Source: Toxoplasma gondii ME49 (taxonomy: Eukaryota; Apicomplexa; Conoidasida; Eucoccidiorida; Sarcocystidae). Taken from it: 64,000 nt of DNA. The stretch covers positions 1,034,868-1,098,867 of the forward strand of contig NC_031477.1 of NCBI RefSeq assembly GCF_000006565.2, given 5' to 3'. Both the position numbers and the translations under genes were made by a program. A model generated the notes under the pieces. It had not been told where the DNA came from. It saw only the letters and a list, made by a program, of their open reading frames with translations, and made no database searches. Shown here one piece after another: positions 12,438 to 25,721 of the stretch; the stretch's first letter is position 1, and the number at the start of each line of letters is the position of its first letter.

Positions 12438-15400
12438 GCCTTTTTAAAGTCGCAGATCACTGCGATGGAGTTGTGATATCCTATGTGGTAACCGCTGTAG
12501 AACAATGAAGGCAAAGAAACTTGCATTCACCACAGTGCCATCATATGTTTCAAACACCGCGATCCTGTCACCTTGTGAGGCACATCCCACTGATCACCAC
12601 CATAGTCGAGGTTTTTAACTAGACTATCTGTCATCCACCTTGTTTCATTGTCAAGTAATAAGCGCCATGCTGCCCTTGTCTTCCCTGGCACCTTGTGGTT
12701 TCTCTCTGAATCACGCATGAGCTCCGACAGGGTGCCAGGTTTTCCAACGATTGAGATTTTCTAAAGATTGGCCTGACAAGTGCGAAAGCGTCCGGTGTTG
12801 TGTGCGGTTCTGTATAGAAAGACTGGTGAAGATGAACATATCACCGCCTCCTTGAGGACTCCATAGGGCCAATTCACGCCAGAGACTAACCACGGATAAA
12901 ATCCCTGTATTGTGTACCTAGAATCAAGGCGACAGCATTATGAGGTGCCATCCGCTGTGGATGTGCTTGTCCAAACGTTTTTGTGAAATGCCTCCACATC
13001 TATGAGTCCCCAGTGGCTGGGTATCCTGAAGGGTCTTTGGTCGAGGCCCGCACCAGAAGGTAGGACGGTACGAAGCGCCGTTCGTTTTTATTCTGGATGC
13101 ATACTGTGCCTCCTACTTGCACAATACTACACAGCTTTTTGTAGTGCTAGCGCCGTCGTAATGTTCTGCTTCTGGCTTTGCACGGGGGATGGCAGATAGG
13201 GACAGCGTCTAAAATAATCCCATCAGTACACATACTCAGAAAAACCACTCTGAACACTAATGAACTTGTTTGCTCGGCACCCTGGTCAACAGGGGCCTCG
13301 GCATCTCTCAAGTGGTGGTGCACCGACTTAAAGAGGTGACGTGGCAGCCTAAGCTGTTAACCCGTTGTGTACTAAGGCCAGTCTACGTAGTGTAACACTG
13401 GCACGTAGAGACTGAGTTCTAGTATTAAAAGGGAACGAGTAAGACAAAACATTCCGAAGGGGGACGCGTCGGCACACGAAAATTTCACGCATCGCTATTT
13501 GGTCTAACGCGTCTATCTCTCGCCAGCGATCACGAAGTCGGAACGCTGGTGTCACTGCCCGGATGAGTTTCGTGAACATCCGGTGCCTTTCTGTCACCAT
13601 TTCACCTAAAATCCAACACTGCGGGGTTTAACTTTCATAGCTTCTTACTGCGAGGCTACCCACGTGTGTGTGCCGTTTCCCCTCTACGGTGTAACTCCTC
13701 AATCCACAATGGCTTGACTACTGACTACCCGTGCGGATGTAACGAAATTTGCCGTAGAAAAAAGTTGACGTGCCAAGGCACCAAGACACAACACATCCAC
13801 ACTTTTCATTCAATATACGCCATCAGGATGACGCAAGAATTCAAGAACTACATCCCTTCCATACACGCGGAAAACATCACAAGTCTGTCAAGTTTGGAGT
13901 CTTGCGGTTGTTGCGAACTCCCTACACTCTGCCTTTAATGTTCTGACGATCTCGAGCAAATAGAACAGGAAAAACTGCCGGCAAACTCAGCCTTCCTTCA
14001 GGAGGCTCTGACTCTATCTAGTCACAGTTTTTCGTCCATGTCATTTTATTAATGCCTTTTATTCACACGTGACCCTCGTTGCAAAGGTGTCCTGACCCGT
14101 ATACGTAGAGAGCCACTGCATTTAGTGTTCCGTTGACACACTAACGCCTTGCGTTCTGCGCCAAAATGAGTTGAGCTTCCGACCCATAAGCTCCTGTTGC
14201 AAGAGTTTGTCTTGGTTAGACTGGTGAGAAAAAACACACATGCCTCTAGCGTAGACATAGCTGTAACTTGCTTGCCATTGGAGCCTGACAGTGACGACGT
14301 GTATCACGTACCGTATATAAACCACTTACTTGATCATGCGCCAATGTGCCAATGTCAGTAGAATATCGAGGACGGCGACCCGCACGATGGCTGGGGCGCC
14401 ACCCTACGGAAACGTTTTTTCTCGTCTCCAATCGAATATAATTGGATATCATTTTCTTGAACGCACACACAAATGCTCCTTTTTTGTCATGGTTGAGTTC
14501 TGACAGGCTCTACTGCAGGTTGAAGAAACTCCCTTTGAAGGCTTGACGGAGAGTCCGAAGTTGCGGTTAAGGGGGCTTACTTGCATGCTGTCGCGGCGGA
14601 CCAAAAAGAGAATTTCTCAGTCACACACCCTTCTCTCCCTTTCTTGTTAGTCGCTGCTTTGCTCCAGTTTCTTTTTCTATTTGTGTACATCTTCCCAAAA
14701 AACCCGAAACATTAGGATTTCACGCGTCTTTTCACTTTTCAATCGACACACCGCGGTCATTGCTCTCGATCTTCCGTGTGTGTAGCGGGAATAAAGTACA
14801 GGCCGCCCGCCCCTTTTTCCCCCCGTGTCGGCAGATCTCACACCAACGTCTTTGCTACATACGATGGCCGTTCCTTTTCTTTTAGGCTCACTTTCGGAGT
14901 GTTATTGTACGTAGATATCGCGTCGCAATCCTTCTTCTGCGTCTCTCTCCGAGCGCGGTTATTTGCACATCATCCGTCACAAACGTCGCTGCGGCCCTGT
15001 CATTCTACTCGTCAATTCACAAATAAGAATAGGCACGTCGCTGCTGGCTAATTTTCATAATTATTATTCACTTCTGTACCCTACCTGTTTTTTGAAAGGA
15101 GGCTAAACCCTGTACTTTCCACATACGTCTGCTTGTGCACACGGCCTTCTCGACTGCTGTTTACACGCCCCGTGTGCATAGCGTAGGCCATAGGCAGACC
15201 CGCGTGTCGGCGCCTCTGTCGCGACGCTTTTCGCGTTGTCCAACGTGTCTTTCATTTTTAACCTTGAAGCGGCTTTTCTTTTGTGAAGGCTGTTAGGTGG
15301 TGCTTCTTTTTTTCCCCTGCATCGCACTGGCATCGTTGGCGCCTCTTTACAGACGCTGCACGGTCGTAGCTTTCGCGTACGTTCACTTGGTTGCCTTTAT

Positions 15401-16137
15401 TTCACGCGAACGAACCCGGTAGCAGGGGTCAGGTTATTGTTTCTGCGAAAGCATTCTACACAAATGTATCTTCACCTTTATGCGATATCCTCAAGGGGAC
15501 AGCCACCGCTTGCCTGGTAATCAATCCAGCTACTGCCGACATTTGGAAATTCTTCATTGCACTGTCGCTTTGAAGTGACAGACAAATCACGCCGCCCTTC
15601 AGAGCGCTTCGAACGTTGAAGGCGGAAAAAGAGTTTCTTTCTCGTACACGGCAGCCTAGAGGTCTGCTATCATGCAATTGTGTAAGACGGGCAACTACTA
15701 TCGGGCAACGACCAGTTTTTCTGAGGAAAATACAAGTTTATGCAGGGCTGGGCATGTCGCTTCCAAAGGTCGAGAGTCTCGCACGTACTTCGTTTTTCAG
15801 AATATTTGTTGCATGGAGGACGCAACACCCTCCCCCGCATGACATCGTCTGTTGTTCATGGTTTGGGCATGTGACACGCTCTTAAGACTGTAATACAGAC
15901 GTCGATCGATCCTGTTCTCGGAATCAGCGTCTCTTGCTCGTAGTTTCATTTTCACGTCTTCAGTGGTAAGAGTAGTAGATCCCGCTGACGGTTGCGCGAT
16001 ATTCATGGCTTCATACGCTTTACGCACATCTTAACAGCGTTCGTACCTGTTTAGTTTCCTTTTGAGCGGCTACTTCACCGGATTGTTATTTTCGGCCCCT
16101 GTTGTGTGTCTGCAACATTTCAGAACCAGGAACACCC
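12438..16137. other. Intergenic region and long T/C-rich leader of acetyl-CoA synthetase
   Basis: No supported gene. From about 14600 to 16100 the plus strand is T/C-rich, which is typical of coccidian promoters and 5' leaders ahead of the ATG at 16138. The 12438-14600 part has only short open frames on both strands with no protein character. Confidence 0.45.
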
Positions 16138-19100
16138 ATGGAGAAAGATAGGAACACTATGGAGGGAGGTGCGGAGCACGTAGAAAGAGGACGGTGCGGA
16201 GGATCGGCAATGGAGAAGGATGACGAATGTCAGTATACTCCGTCGACGTCTCCTCCAGTTGAAGTTGCCGAAGAAGCAACTGACGACGTGGAGAAGATCT
16301 CTTCGTCTCTGCCAGTCAACGAGAGATACAAGGTACCGAGACAAAATCAAACTCGATGTCAAATACACGACAAGGTAAGCGAGTGAGTGAGACATGCACG
16401 CGCACAAGACGTAGTCAAATACGGTGCCGCAACTAGGACGAGCTGGTAACGGAATGCGAGTCGCGAAGGGCGAGGTGGCTCACAAAGGCGATTGCCTTCT
16501 GCGGACGCAAGCTATGCCAACCTTCACAGTACGCACGGGAGAAGAACAGATCTTTGCAGGATTGTGTCGGGGCGACAGAAACAGGTATGAGGTAGTAATA
16601 TCTCATCTGAGCCCTCTTTTATCGTCGTCACTTTCTTTGTTGTCATTGTTCTCGCTCTCTGCAATTTATGCTTCGAATTCAGCTCCTCTGTACTCTCTAG
16701 TCTTATGTGTGCTGCTTCAGGAGACGTACGAGCACATGTACTGGCGCAGCTTGCATGATGCGGATTCCTTCTGGCGTGAGGTAAGGACCAACTGGTTTGA
16801 CACAACTGCATTCGTGAGATTCGCCGCATACGTACATTTTGCACAGTTATACATGTATCTCTGTGTAACAGACGCACAAGAAAATCCGCATTCAGGGTTA
16901 AACAAACGAGTGTCGATGCATTCGATCGGTGCGTTTTAACTCATACTAGAAACGTGCGTGCTCTCAGTGGCTGCATGTGCGTCGAGGTTTGCGGTTGTCG
17001 CATGCAGCAAGCCACGGAGATTCTGAGGTGGACTGCGCCTTTTACAAAGGTATTCCACGGTCGGATGGAAGATGGGAACGTCTCCTGGTTCTTGAACGGG
17101 AAACTCAATGTAAGTTCGGCATCCCTTCTATCCGGGCTTCGTACAATGCACACATGCACGCAAATGATGGTGCGCGTTCTCGTCCAAAGAAACTAGTGAG
17201 CAACTGACCAAAGCGGACATTTCAAAATGAGCGACACGTGGGGAGCGGCTAACAATGTATCTCCCGACGGGCCAGACGGCTGAACCGCTTTTCGCTTTTA
17301 TGTGCGCTGTTTCTCCTTATCGACCTACCGCTTCGCGTAGAGGTTTTCCCCACCTTGGATGTACTTAAACTGTTGCCTGTATGGAATACCGTTTCTGCAT
17401 CAGTGGAAGCCCTTGCACACCAATGCGGATATACACTTTGTCTCGTAGTTATTCAATTGACCATTGAGCCATTAGTCAAGGTTAATTGTTTTTTGGCATG
17501 CAGGTGTGCGATAACTGCGTAGATCGGTGGGCAGAGAAATTTCCGAACCGCGTGGCTCTGATTTGTGAGGGCGATGATCCTGATCAGAGCCGGACGATCA
17601 CTTACCGCAAGCTGCTTCGTACGTCAGCATACAGAGAAAAACGGAGAGTTCTGTTTTTCATTGGACTAGATAAGCGCTTGCCAGCAGCAGTTAACAAGCC
17701 TTGGCGGTGTAATACAGCTGCGTACATGTTCGAGTGTCTATCGCTTGCTCAAGGCATAGGCATCTGTGCCTTCGAGATAGGAGTCACTTCGTCTAAACGG
17801 AAGTGCACTGCATTCTTTGATGTTTCTCTAGTGTGTTTCACAACATTTCAAACTACTATCTGAGCTACAGCAGTTTCTTGGACGTTTCTTAGAAGAGTTG
17901 TTGGGAGGGCTGTTGAGGGGATTGCTGTGGAGAATTTGTCTCAAGACAACTCAAACAGCCTTGAACGGACGGGACAACGTGTGTGACAGCATGACTGAGA
18001 ACACCTGGTAATGTATTTCGCACTTTTTCAAGGTTCAGACCGTTTCCTCGGAATGTAGGTTCCCCTTTTCTCCACGCATTGTTTTTGTTCAGGCAAGGTC
18101 TGCCAGTTCGCGAATATGCTCAAACGCTTGGGCGTTCGCAAGGGCGATGTTGTGAGCATCTACTTGCCCATGGGACCGGAGATCGTCTACGCAATGCTTG
18201 CCTGTGCCCGAATAGGCGCTGTCCATAAGTGAGCGAAGCTGTCGATGTGAAGGAAATCCGGTATTTCGTGGTGTGCTTGTCATACGCCCTCGGCAGTCTT
18301 CCAAATAAACAACATATTAAAATGCGCGCATGTAAACTAGTCTTAAACACACCGCTCGTCACGTAACAGAGAGACATCACGATTTTAGATCGGCTTGTAC
18401 AGTATCAAAAACACTGTACGGTTATGTTTAGTGACCAGTATGCAAGACACTCCTTCGGATCGGCTGTGGGGTTTGGGTTTCACGCCGCGGGGCAGTTTCA
18501 ACTGGATGCTGTGAGTGTCTGTACCCGATATCATGTATCTACCAGCTGCTGGTTCTAAGGCAGTGTCGCAAGTGGAGCGAAATGGTGTATACGCCAATCT
18601 GCCGCAGGTCGCTTGTAGTGGTGGATTCTCTATCGCAAACGCCGTCTAACCCTGAGGGGCGAAGGGGCGGACTCGTCCTACCGTTGGAGATGCTGCGTAG
18701 TGCCCTTACTTCCTGTCTTTCTCCATTGTCTCTGCTTGGTTTTCAGCGTGATTTTTGCGGGGTTCGCAGCAAGCAGCTTGGCCGAGAGAATCCATGACGC
18801 AGAGAGCCACATTGTAAGTCTAGCTTGTGGTCGTTTCTCTTATGGTTGTCTCATCATGCTTTTTTTTTGCTTCGCCTCGATGTATGTGGAATGGGGAAAT
18901 GGGGCTCCCTGCGCAGGTCGCTTAGCAACTTGAAAGGGTGCCAGAAGGAAAAGAGCATGGAGTGTGCTCTTGAGGCGACGCAGCAATATGGACACACGCA
19001 GCAGAGAATTTCCATGTGCACTATGCCGTTTCACGCAAGTGCTGTTATGGGGAAAGGGCCCAAATAATTCGGGCATTGATTATTTTGTAAAACCTTTGAT

Positions 19101-22100
19101 AAGCGGGTAAATATTAATGAGTAACTGGGGTTTTCATGCCTTGTTTTCGGTTTATGTCTTGGACCAGAGGATGGGGAGGCTGTCCCACTTGTTGATGCGA
19201 AGAGTGCCTTAGAGGCATCGGTGTCAATGGCGCAGGAAGGAGACGAGCGAGGGGACAAAATGGGACGCATATTTGTTTCCGCGGATTGCTTTCTACCTCC
19301 ATGCAGTTGATCACAGCCGACCAAAGCTCGAGAGGTGGCAAGACGATCTTCCTGAAGGACATTGCAGATGAGGCCATGGCCATTTGCCCTCAAGTACGAC
19401 ACCTTGTCGTATTCCGGTGCAAAGGTGAGGCAGGAAGGACGAAAGCGGGTCGCCTGTTTGGGCAGTGGATGCCCCTGCGTTATGCCATAGGAGCCAAACA
19501 CACAAACCTCCGTGTTCTGGTTCGTTTGACTGCTGACGCAAGTGGAATCGCCCAGATAGATTGTTTTCCATTTCTATGCGTGATCTTGAAAAAACGCATG
19601 GGATGCGCTTCTGTAGGAGCTGTTCTGCGTCTGTCTCCTCACGACGTTTCGTTTATTCTCATCCGCAAGTCGGAACTGGCTGTGCTTGGTTTCTGGGTTT
19701 GTATGCAGAGTGTTATTTTTCCGTATCTCTCACTGTTTGTGGTTCTTCCGACCTTTCCAGGGGAACCTTTGAAGAACTGGGTCGAGGGCAGAGACATCTG
19801 GGGAAACGAGTTAATGTCGCAAATGCAGCCGTACTGCCCCCTCGAGGTCATGGACAGCGAGGATCCGCTGTTCATCCTGTACACGTCGGGATCCACCGGG
19901 AAACCAAAGGTAACACAGCGTTCTGTTTAGACTTCTGTCTTCCTTGAACTACCTGTTGAATTATGTGTGTGCCTCTCCTGGGGGGATGCCTCATGATCCT
20001 TACTTCGCCGTGTTGTTTTCTCTTCCCACGTCTCTTCCATGAGGAGGCCGCAGAATTTCCCTAGTAGCTAAACCTGCATTTTCTTTCGTCTTGCGTTTCG
20101 TCCTGTTCATTGCGTCACACTCATTATGTTAAGTGTCGTTTGTGTCGAAACGTCGGTACAATACGTAAGATCTTCTCGCAACCGTTTGCAAAGAAACGAC
20201 ATCTGCCTGCCACTGTGATCAGGATGGCGTGCGCACTTGTGTGCCTGCGAACACACTGTTAGCGTTGCATTTTGTGGACTCGAAAACGGCTTCTTTTGTG
20301 CCTGCTTCCGTCTTCGGTTCTCGTGTTAGGGCTTATGCCACAGCACAGCAGGTTACCTCCTTTACGCTGCGCTCACGCACAAGTGCGTCTTCGACTACCA
20401 CCCAGGCGACATCTACGCATGTGTGGCAGACTGCGGCTGGATCACGGGGCATTCGTATGTCGTTTACGGCCCCTTGTGCAATGGCGCTACCACGCTGTTG
20501 TTCCAGTCCATTCCGACTTACCCTGACCCCGGCAGGTGAGCACACATCGGCGAATGCGGATTTGTACGACCGTCTTTCTGTACCCCAAAACCGAGCGACA
20601 AACGGGAACTCTGGAGCACTAAAGGAGCCGACAGGAGAACACGAAGTGGCAAGCAAATCCGCGGAGTGACCCGCGTGAGGAAGTTCAGAATGAGGCGTCT
20701 GGAGGTATAGGCGTGCTTCATGAGCCTCGTGACGAAATGCACTGAAGCGGTCAAATTGCTTTTGGTCTTGGCAGGTACTGGCAGATGATCGAGAAGTGGA
20801 AGGCGTCCCAGTTTTACACAGCCCCGACAGCGCTTCGGTGAGTGCTCTTGTTGAAGTGCCTGTGTTGCTGTCCAGCTCGTATGCCCACGTTAAATAGTAT
20901 CCGTGACTTATTTTAGTGAAGAAGTGACGCTGGCGTTCCGCAGCGCGAATTCGTTCTTTCATGTGGCAGTTAGTCCTAGAGACGTGGAACTGTTTTTTGT
21001 CTCCACTGAAAGCGTGTTGAAGAGTGGACTTATCCCGGAGAAGCAAACGGGGGTTGGCCCACCCGCATTCGTGGCCTTTCTCCTTTTCGTTCTTACCTCT
21101 CTTTTTCACCAAGAGAACGCACTCCGCTGCATGCGCCCCCGTTTCTTTAGGACAGTAAGAGCGTGCGGCCTCAAGAGGAGAGCGGTACGGCTCTTTTTTC
21201 TCGTCTGCGTCTTTCTGGGCTTGCGTCTGCTTGGCTACTCGTTCGGGATCTTTCTGTTTGCCTTCCTTGAAAAAGGATCTGCTCGTAGACGGTGTTGCCA
21301 GAACTCCCCGCGAGAGTAGAGAACTACGGAGAGCAATACGGTACTAACCAAGAACACAACGAACCCAATACTGAAATAGATGAAGAACGTGTATTCACGT
21401 GGGATAGATTGGGAGTCTCTTCGCGTCCTTTCGTCTCTCGCCGTCGCTGTGACACGGCGGTGTGCCCGTGCATCCTTACTTACGTTCATTATGGTGCAGT
21501 TGAACTGCCTTTCCCGGCCTTGCGTGTGTTTCCAGAGCTCTGATGCGCTATGGCGACAGCTGGCCAAAGAAGTACGAGCTGTCGAGTTTGCGGGTGCTGG
21601 GCACCGTGGGTGAGCCGATAAATCCAGAAGCCTGGCGATGGTACGCAAGCGTCATCGGACAAAATCGCTGCTCAGTTGTCGACACGTACTGGCAAACGGA
21701 GACCGGCGGCCACGTGCTGACGCCGATTCCCGGAGCCACAGTGACCAAGCCAGGGTCCGCCACGCTTCCCTTTTTCGGCATTGAACCTGTCGTCCTCGAC
21801 CCGGTCTCCGGCGAAGAAAAGCAGGGAAACAATGTCTGTGGGGTGCTGTGCATTCGCAGGCTCTGGCCAGGTGAGGAACAGTATCAAAGCTGTTTGTCCG
21901 GGAAATAGAGTGTGCGCAATAGAGGATCAACTTCGATGCACAAATGAAGCTCTGGTAACAGTAGAACTTGGATCTAGGAGTCAAAAGCACGTAAGATCTA
22001 AACCAGTAGTCGGAATCGTACCATGCATTCTTCAGACAATGCTACAGAAAATGATTCCAGTTAGGAGATACAGACAACCTAGTTCTTCATGACAGAGGTA

Positions 22101-24161
22101 CACCACCACCCCACTGAACTGGAAAACAGAAAAGGCACACTGAAAGACGCTGAGGGTGTCGAAGAGGGCGAAGAAGTGGGGAAAACGGAAAGGCGTGGGG
22201 GACCTTAGAGCAGCGACGCTGCACGGGAAGAGTCCAGGTGCAGTGTACCCGTTTCGCAGCGTGTTCGAAGACAGGTGGTGCTACGCTGGTGCTTGCGTGT
22301 CTCGTGTAAATGTGCACTTGCGCTTTTTACACAGCCGGACATGTATATATATATATATATATGTCTGCCGGAATAACGAGTGGTTGTGCTTACAGCGCGT
22401 CTCTTTCGCGCGTTTTGCAATTTTCACCGCATGTGTCTGGAGATGAGTCTGTGTATCGGAGTACCTGCGTGACTGTGAATGTGTACTTTCGGCTGCTGCG
22501 GTGTTTCTCCGAATGACGCCTCCTAGTTGCTTTGATGCATCTCACAGCCTTATTTTTAGTGTCTAGGTTGTGTATTGATTCTTCAGGAGTGGCGCGGTCA
22601 GTGCACGGTGCGCATCTCCGCCTGATGAGCACCTATTACTGGCCCTACAAGGGTTACTTCTTCACGGGTGATGGCGTCTTCAGAGACGCGGACGGTTACT
22701 ACTGGATAACGGGCCGTGTTGACGACACGCTTAATGTGTCAGGTAACTCTGACGCTGGCGATGCATCTCGCAGGGGGTCTCACAGAGGAACTTGGCCTGA
22801 TTAGAACGGTTCCAGCCGGACCAGACGGTTTTTCTTCTTTTAACAGTGCCCACAGACACGTGCACACCCCCTGTCGGTGAATGCCCCTGGACCAATCAGC
22901 CACTATAGATGTGTACCTGTAGATGTCGATACAACAGTTCAGGCATGACTACGGCACGTACCAGTCTAGAAACAAAAGCGACTCAAGTCAGGTGCTTGTT
23001 GGTGTGTGCCCCCATTTTTTTGATGCTCTAAAGACAGCGGCATATTCGTCCCTTCTTACGCCAGTGTGGAACCGTCATGGCAAGAAATGCATCAGATCAT
23101 CCTGATTATTTGCTCTATTGAAGCGTGGCGTTCAGATAGTCCTGTTTCTGCAGTAGTGTGTTGTTAACTGTGCTCTGGTAGACACGTAAACGCGCGCATT
23201 CATCGTGGATTCTCTCTAGACAGGAGAATCTCGGTTTTCCCGTCGTTTTCCATTTTACTGTTTTTGGCACAAGACTCCCATGGGTGCAGAACGCGGTTTG
23301 TACTTCTCCGACCGGCTATGTTTCACAAGGAGATGTTTCCTTTGTTTGTCGGCTGCAGGTCACCGTCTCACAACGGCAGAGATCGAACACGCGCTCGTTC
23401 AGCACGACGACGTTGCCGAGGCGGCAGTTGTTGGAGTGCCCCACGATGTCAAGGGGTCAGGCATCTTCTGTTTCGTCATTCTCAAGGTCAGTCCTTTTGG
23501 AGCAGGAAGAACGAGGACGCGAGGGCGAGTGTAGAGTGGATCGTGTTGGGCAGCAGGCAGTGGCGTGTGCGAGAAAGGGTGTAGTCGGTTTGAGTCATAC
23601 AGCTCGAGATCAGCAATGATTGAAAGTGGAAATGAAATCGAAGGGGGTGTTTCGCATGGGACGCTCTCTGACTGCGGAGAATCCCGGTATTTTCTGTGAC
23701 CAAATGCGTCATTTGTGCTCTCCGACATTTCTTCCAAATCGGTATGCGTGATTTCCAAAAGCAGGAAGGGTTTGTAAACCGCACCGCTTTATGGACCTAT
23801 TATCTCGTGGTGCGAATGTCTCCAGTTGCCTCGTCGCCTTCCGATGTTTCCTCTCGCTTCGCAACCTCATCCGTAGTTTTGAAGGTTTCTTTTCCGCTTC
23901 TTGTATTCCACGAGCAGGAAGGAGTGTCGAATCGACCTCACCTGCAGGATGAGCTAAAGCGTGTCGTGCGCAAGTACATCGGCCCCATCGCGACGCCTGA
24001 CTACATTGTGATTGCTAGAGGTACTGCGCGTCTTTCTAGTAAAAAATCCAAACACTGCTGTTTGTCACGAACAGACGTCTTATCGATGCATCACCTCTCG
24101 CACTGGAAGCTTCCTGGGAGAAATATCTGAATTTACTTGCTTTCATAGATAATGTTTGTCC

Positions 24162-24200
<39 letters not shown>

Positions 24201-24729
24201 TAGGTATAATTACTGGTTACCTCTGTGGAGCAAGTGTGTATACGTATCATGCGAATGCGTCTGAAGACATTTGTGTTTCATGTGTTTAGGAATGTCAGAG
24301 GACAGCGTTTCGTCTCAAAAGAGCATGTGTTGGAGATAAATGGAGAGATGCCCCACTCTGCTTGCCTTGCATCTCTGTCTCAGGGATACTATTGCCACAG
24401 TGTTAGATACCACGTTGTGTCTGCTTTTGAATAACGAACTAGCGAAAGACATAAACGTGCTCGAGTTTTCGGTGCTGTTGGTTTCATGGTCTGTTGCGTC
24501 GGCGTAGGCCGTTACGTGTCTGCACTTTCGTCTGTCATTGCGTCGCTTCCGTTCTTCAGATCTCCCCAAAACAAAGAGTGGAAAAATCATGCGCCGTCTT
24601 CTGCGGAAAATCGCAGCCTTGGAGATTGATGACTTTGGGGACACAAGCACCCTAGTTAACTCCCACTGTCTCGAGTCCCTCATAATAGAGGCAAAGATGG
24701 CGCGCGGGGGCTCTCTTGCGAAAGCTTAA
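16138..24729 (+). CDS. ACS: Acetyl-CoA synthetase (AMP-forming), 15 exons, 714 aa
   Basis: Makes acetyl-CoA from acetate, ATP and CoA (EC 6.2.1.1). Exons: 16138-16374, 16721-16780, 17008-17109, 17504-17618, 18093-18228, 18747-18813, 19307-19424, 19761-19909, 20330-20535, 20775-20837, 21536-21870, 22587-22742, 23359-23486, 23918-24020, 24560-24729; every junction is phase-consistent. Family hallmarks in order: WFLNGKLN (exon 3), IGAVHNVIFAGFA (exons 5-6), the nucleotide-binding P-loop [10 protein letters not shown] at 319-328, [12 protein letters not shown] at 466-477, [20 protein letters not shown] at 557-576, and the C-terminal lysine loop KTKSGK with Lys667, the residue used in adenylation and regulated by acetylation in this family. 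Length fits the family (about 650-720). There is no signal or targeting presequence and no peroxisomal C-terminus, so a cytosolic or nuclear protein is expected. The first ~75 residues are an acidic, variable extension. Confidence 0.95.
22342..22362. repeat. (TA)n microsatellite
   Basis: Short TA run inside the intron between exons 11 and 12 of the acetyl-CoA synthetase gene. Confidence 0.85.
24163..24197. repeat. (TA)n microsatellite
   Basis: TA dinucleotide run in the last intron of the acetyl-CoA synthetase gene. Confidence 0.9.
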
Positions 24730-25036
24730 TGCGAAGGAAGGCCCGGGCAGACCACGATGATGAAAATAGAGGACAGTGCGTGGAAAGATGTAAAGTGGCA
24801 AACACGCATAATGCTGCGGGACCAGAACCAGGACGTCGCCTCATGGCTGAGAGGGCAGTAACATATGATACTGCGCACGCATGCAAACAGCGTACATGCA
24901 TGCGCATGTATTTGCATGCATGTACATTACGATTTATACACATGGTTAGACCAGGCGGGCTGATGGAGGACCCATAACGCTGGCGATCGCATAGGCCCGA
25001 TATGTACAGATATGTGCATCTCGTTACATGCATGTG

Positions 25037-25039
<3 letters not shown>

Positions 25040-25081
<42 letters not shown>
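25040..25081. repeat. (TA)n microsatellite
   Basis: Uninterrupted TA run of about 40 bases in intergenic DNA downstream of acetyl-CoA synthetase. Confidence 0.9.
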
Positions 25082-25674
25082 GTGCATTTCGTCCGGGCAA
25101 CATCACGAGAGATTGTTTTTGTTGCTGCAGTGAATGCAGAGGCGAGAAATGAAACACTGAGAACCCAGTTTTTTAGGGTGACAGAAAAATGATGCTGTCC
25201 TTGTCTCTTCTCATCAGTGTTGTACGCTCCAAGCTTTTGTCTTGTGAGAAGTTTTGTCATAACGGACGGTGGATGAGCCTTTAGTTGCGGGATCAATAGG
25301 CTAGGGGGTCTGTTGTGGTAACCTCAGCAGTACAAGTATATAGGTGCAAGCTTACCGTTGTTTGTTACAGATAACTGTAGGTTTGCGCACAGTGAATCTT
25401 ATGATGACAATGATTCGGAGGGACTAGCAAAGCGGGTTTGTGTTGTAGAGCTTTGTTTAAACCACATGAACTAGTTTCAAGTCTGTGCGAGAACGTGTGC
25501 TGGGTATTCAGCATGCTCGAGAAACACATTGACAGTCTTGGCATTGAGAGGTGGGATATCTAAGGATCCATGTGTTTGCCGTCGTCGACTTCTATATTTT
25601 CTTCAAATGCATGCCTGCATACACAGATGATGTGTTCACAACTGTAGTCGCAGCTTTGATAGAACACATGCTTA

Positions 25675-25676
<2 letters not shown>

Positions 25677-25719
<43 letters not shown>
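25677..25719. repeat. (TA)n microsatellite
   Basis: Uninterrupted TA run of about 40 bases in intergenic DNA, the second long tract of this region. Confidence 0.9.
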
Positions 25720-25721
<2 letters not shown>

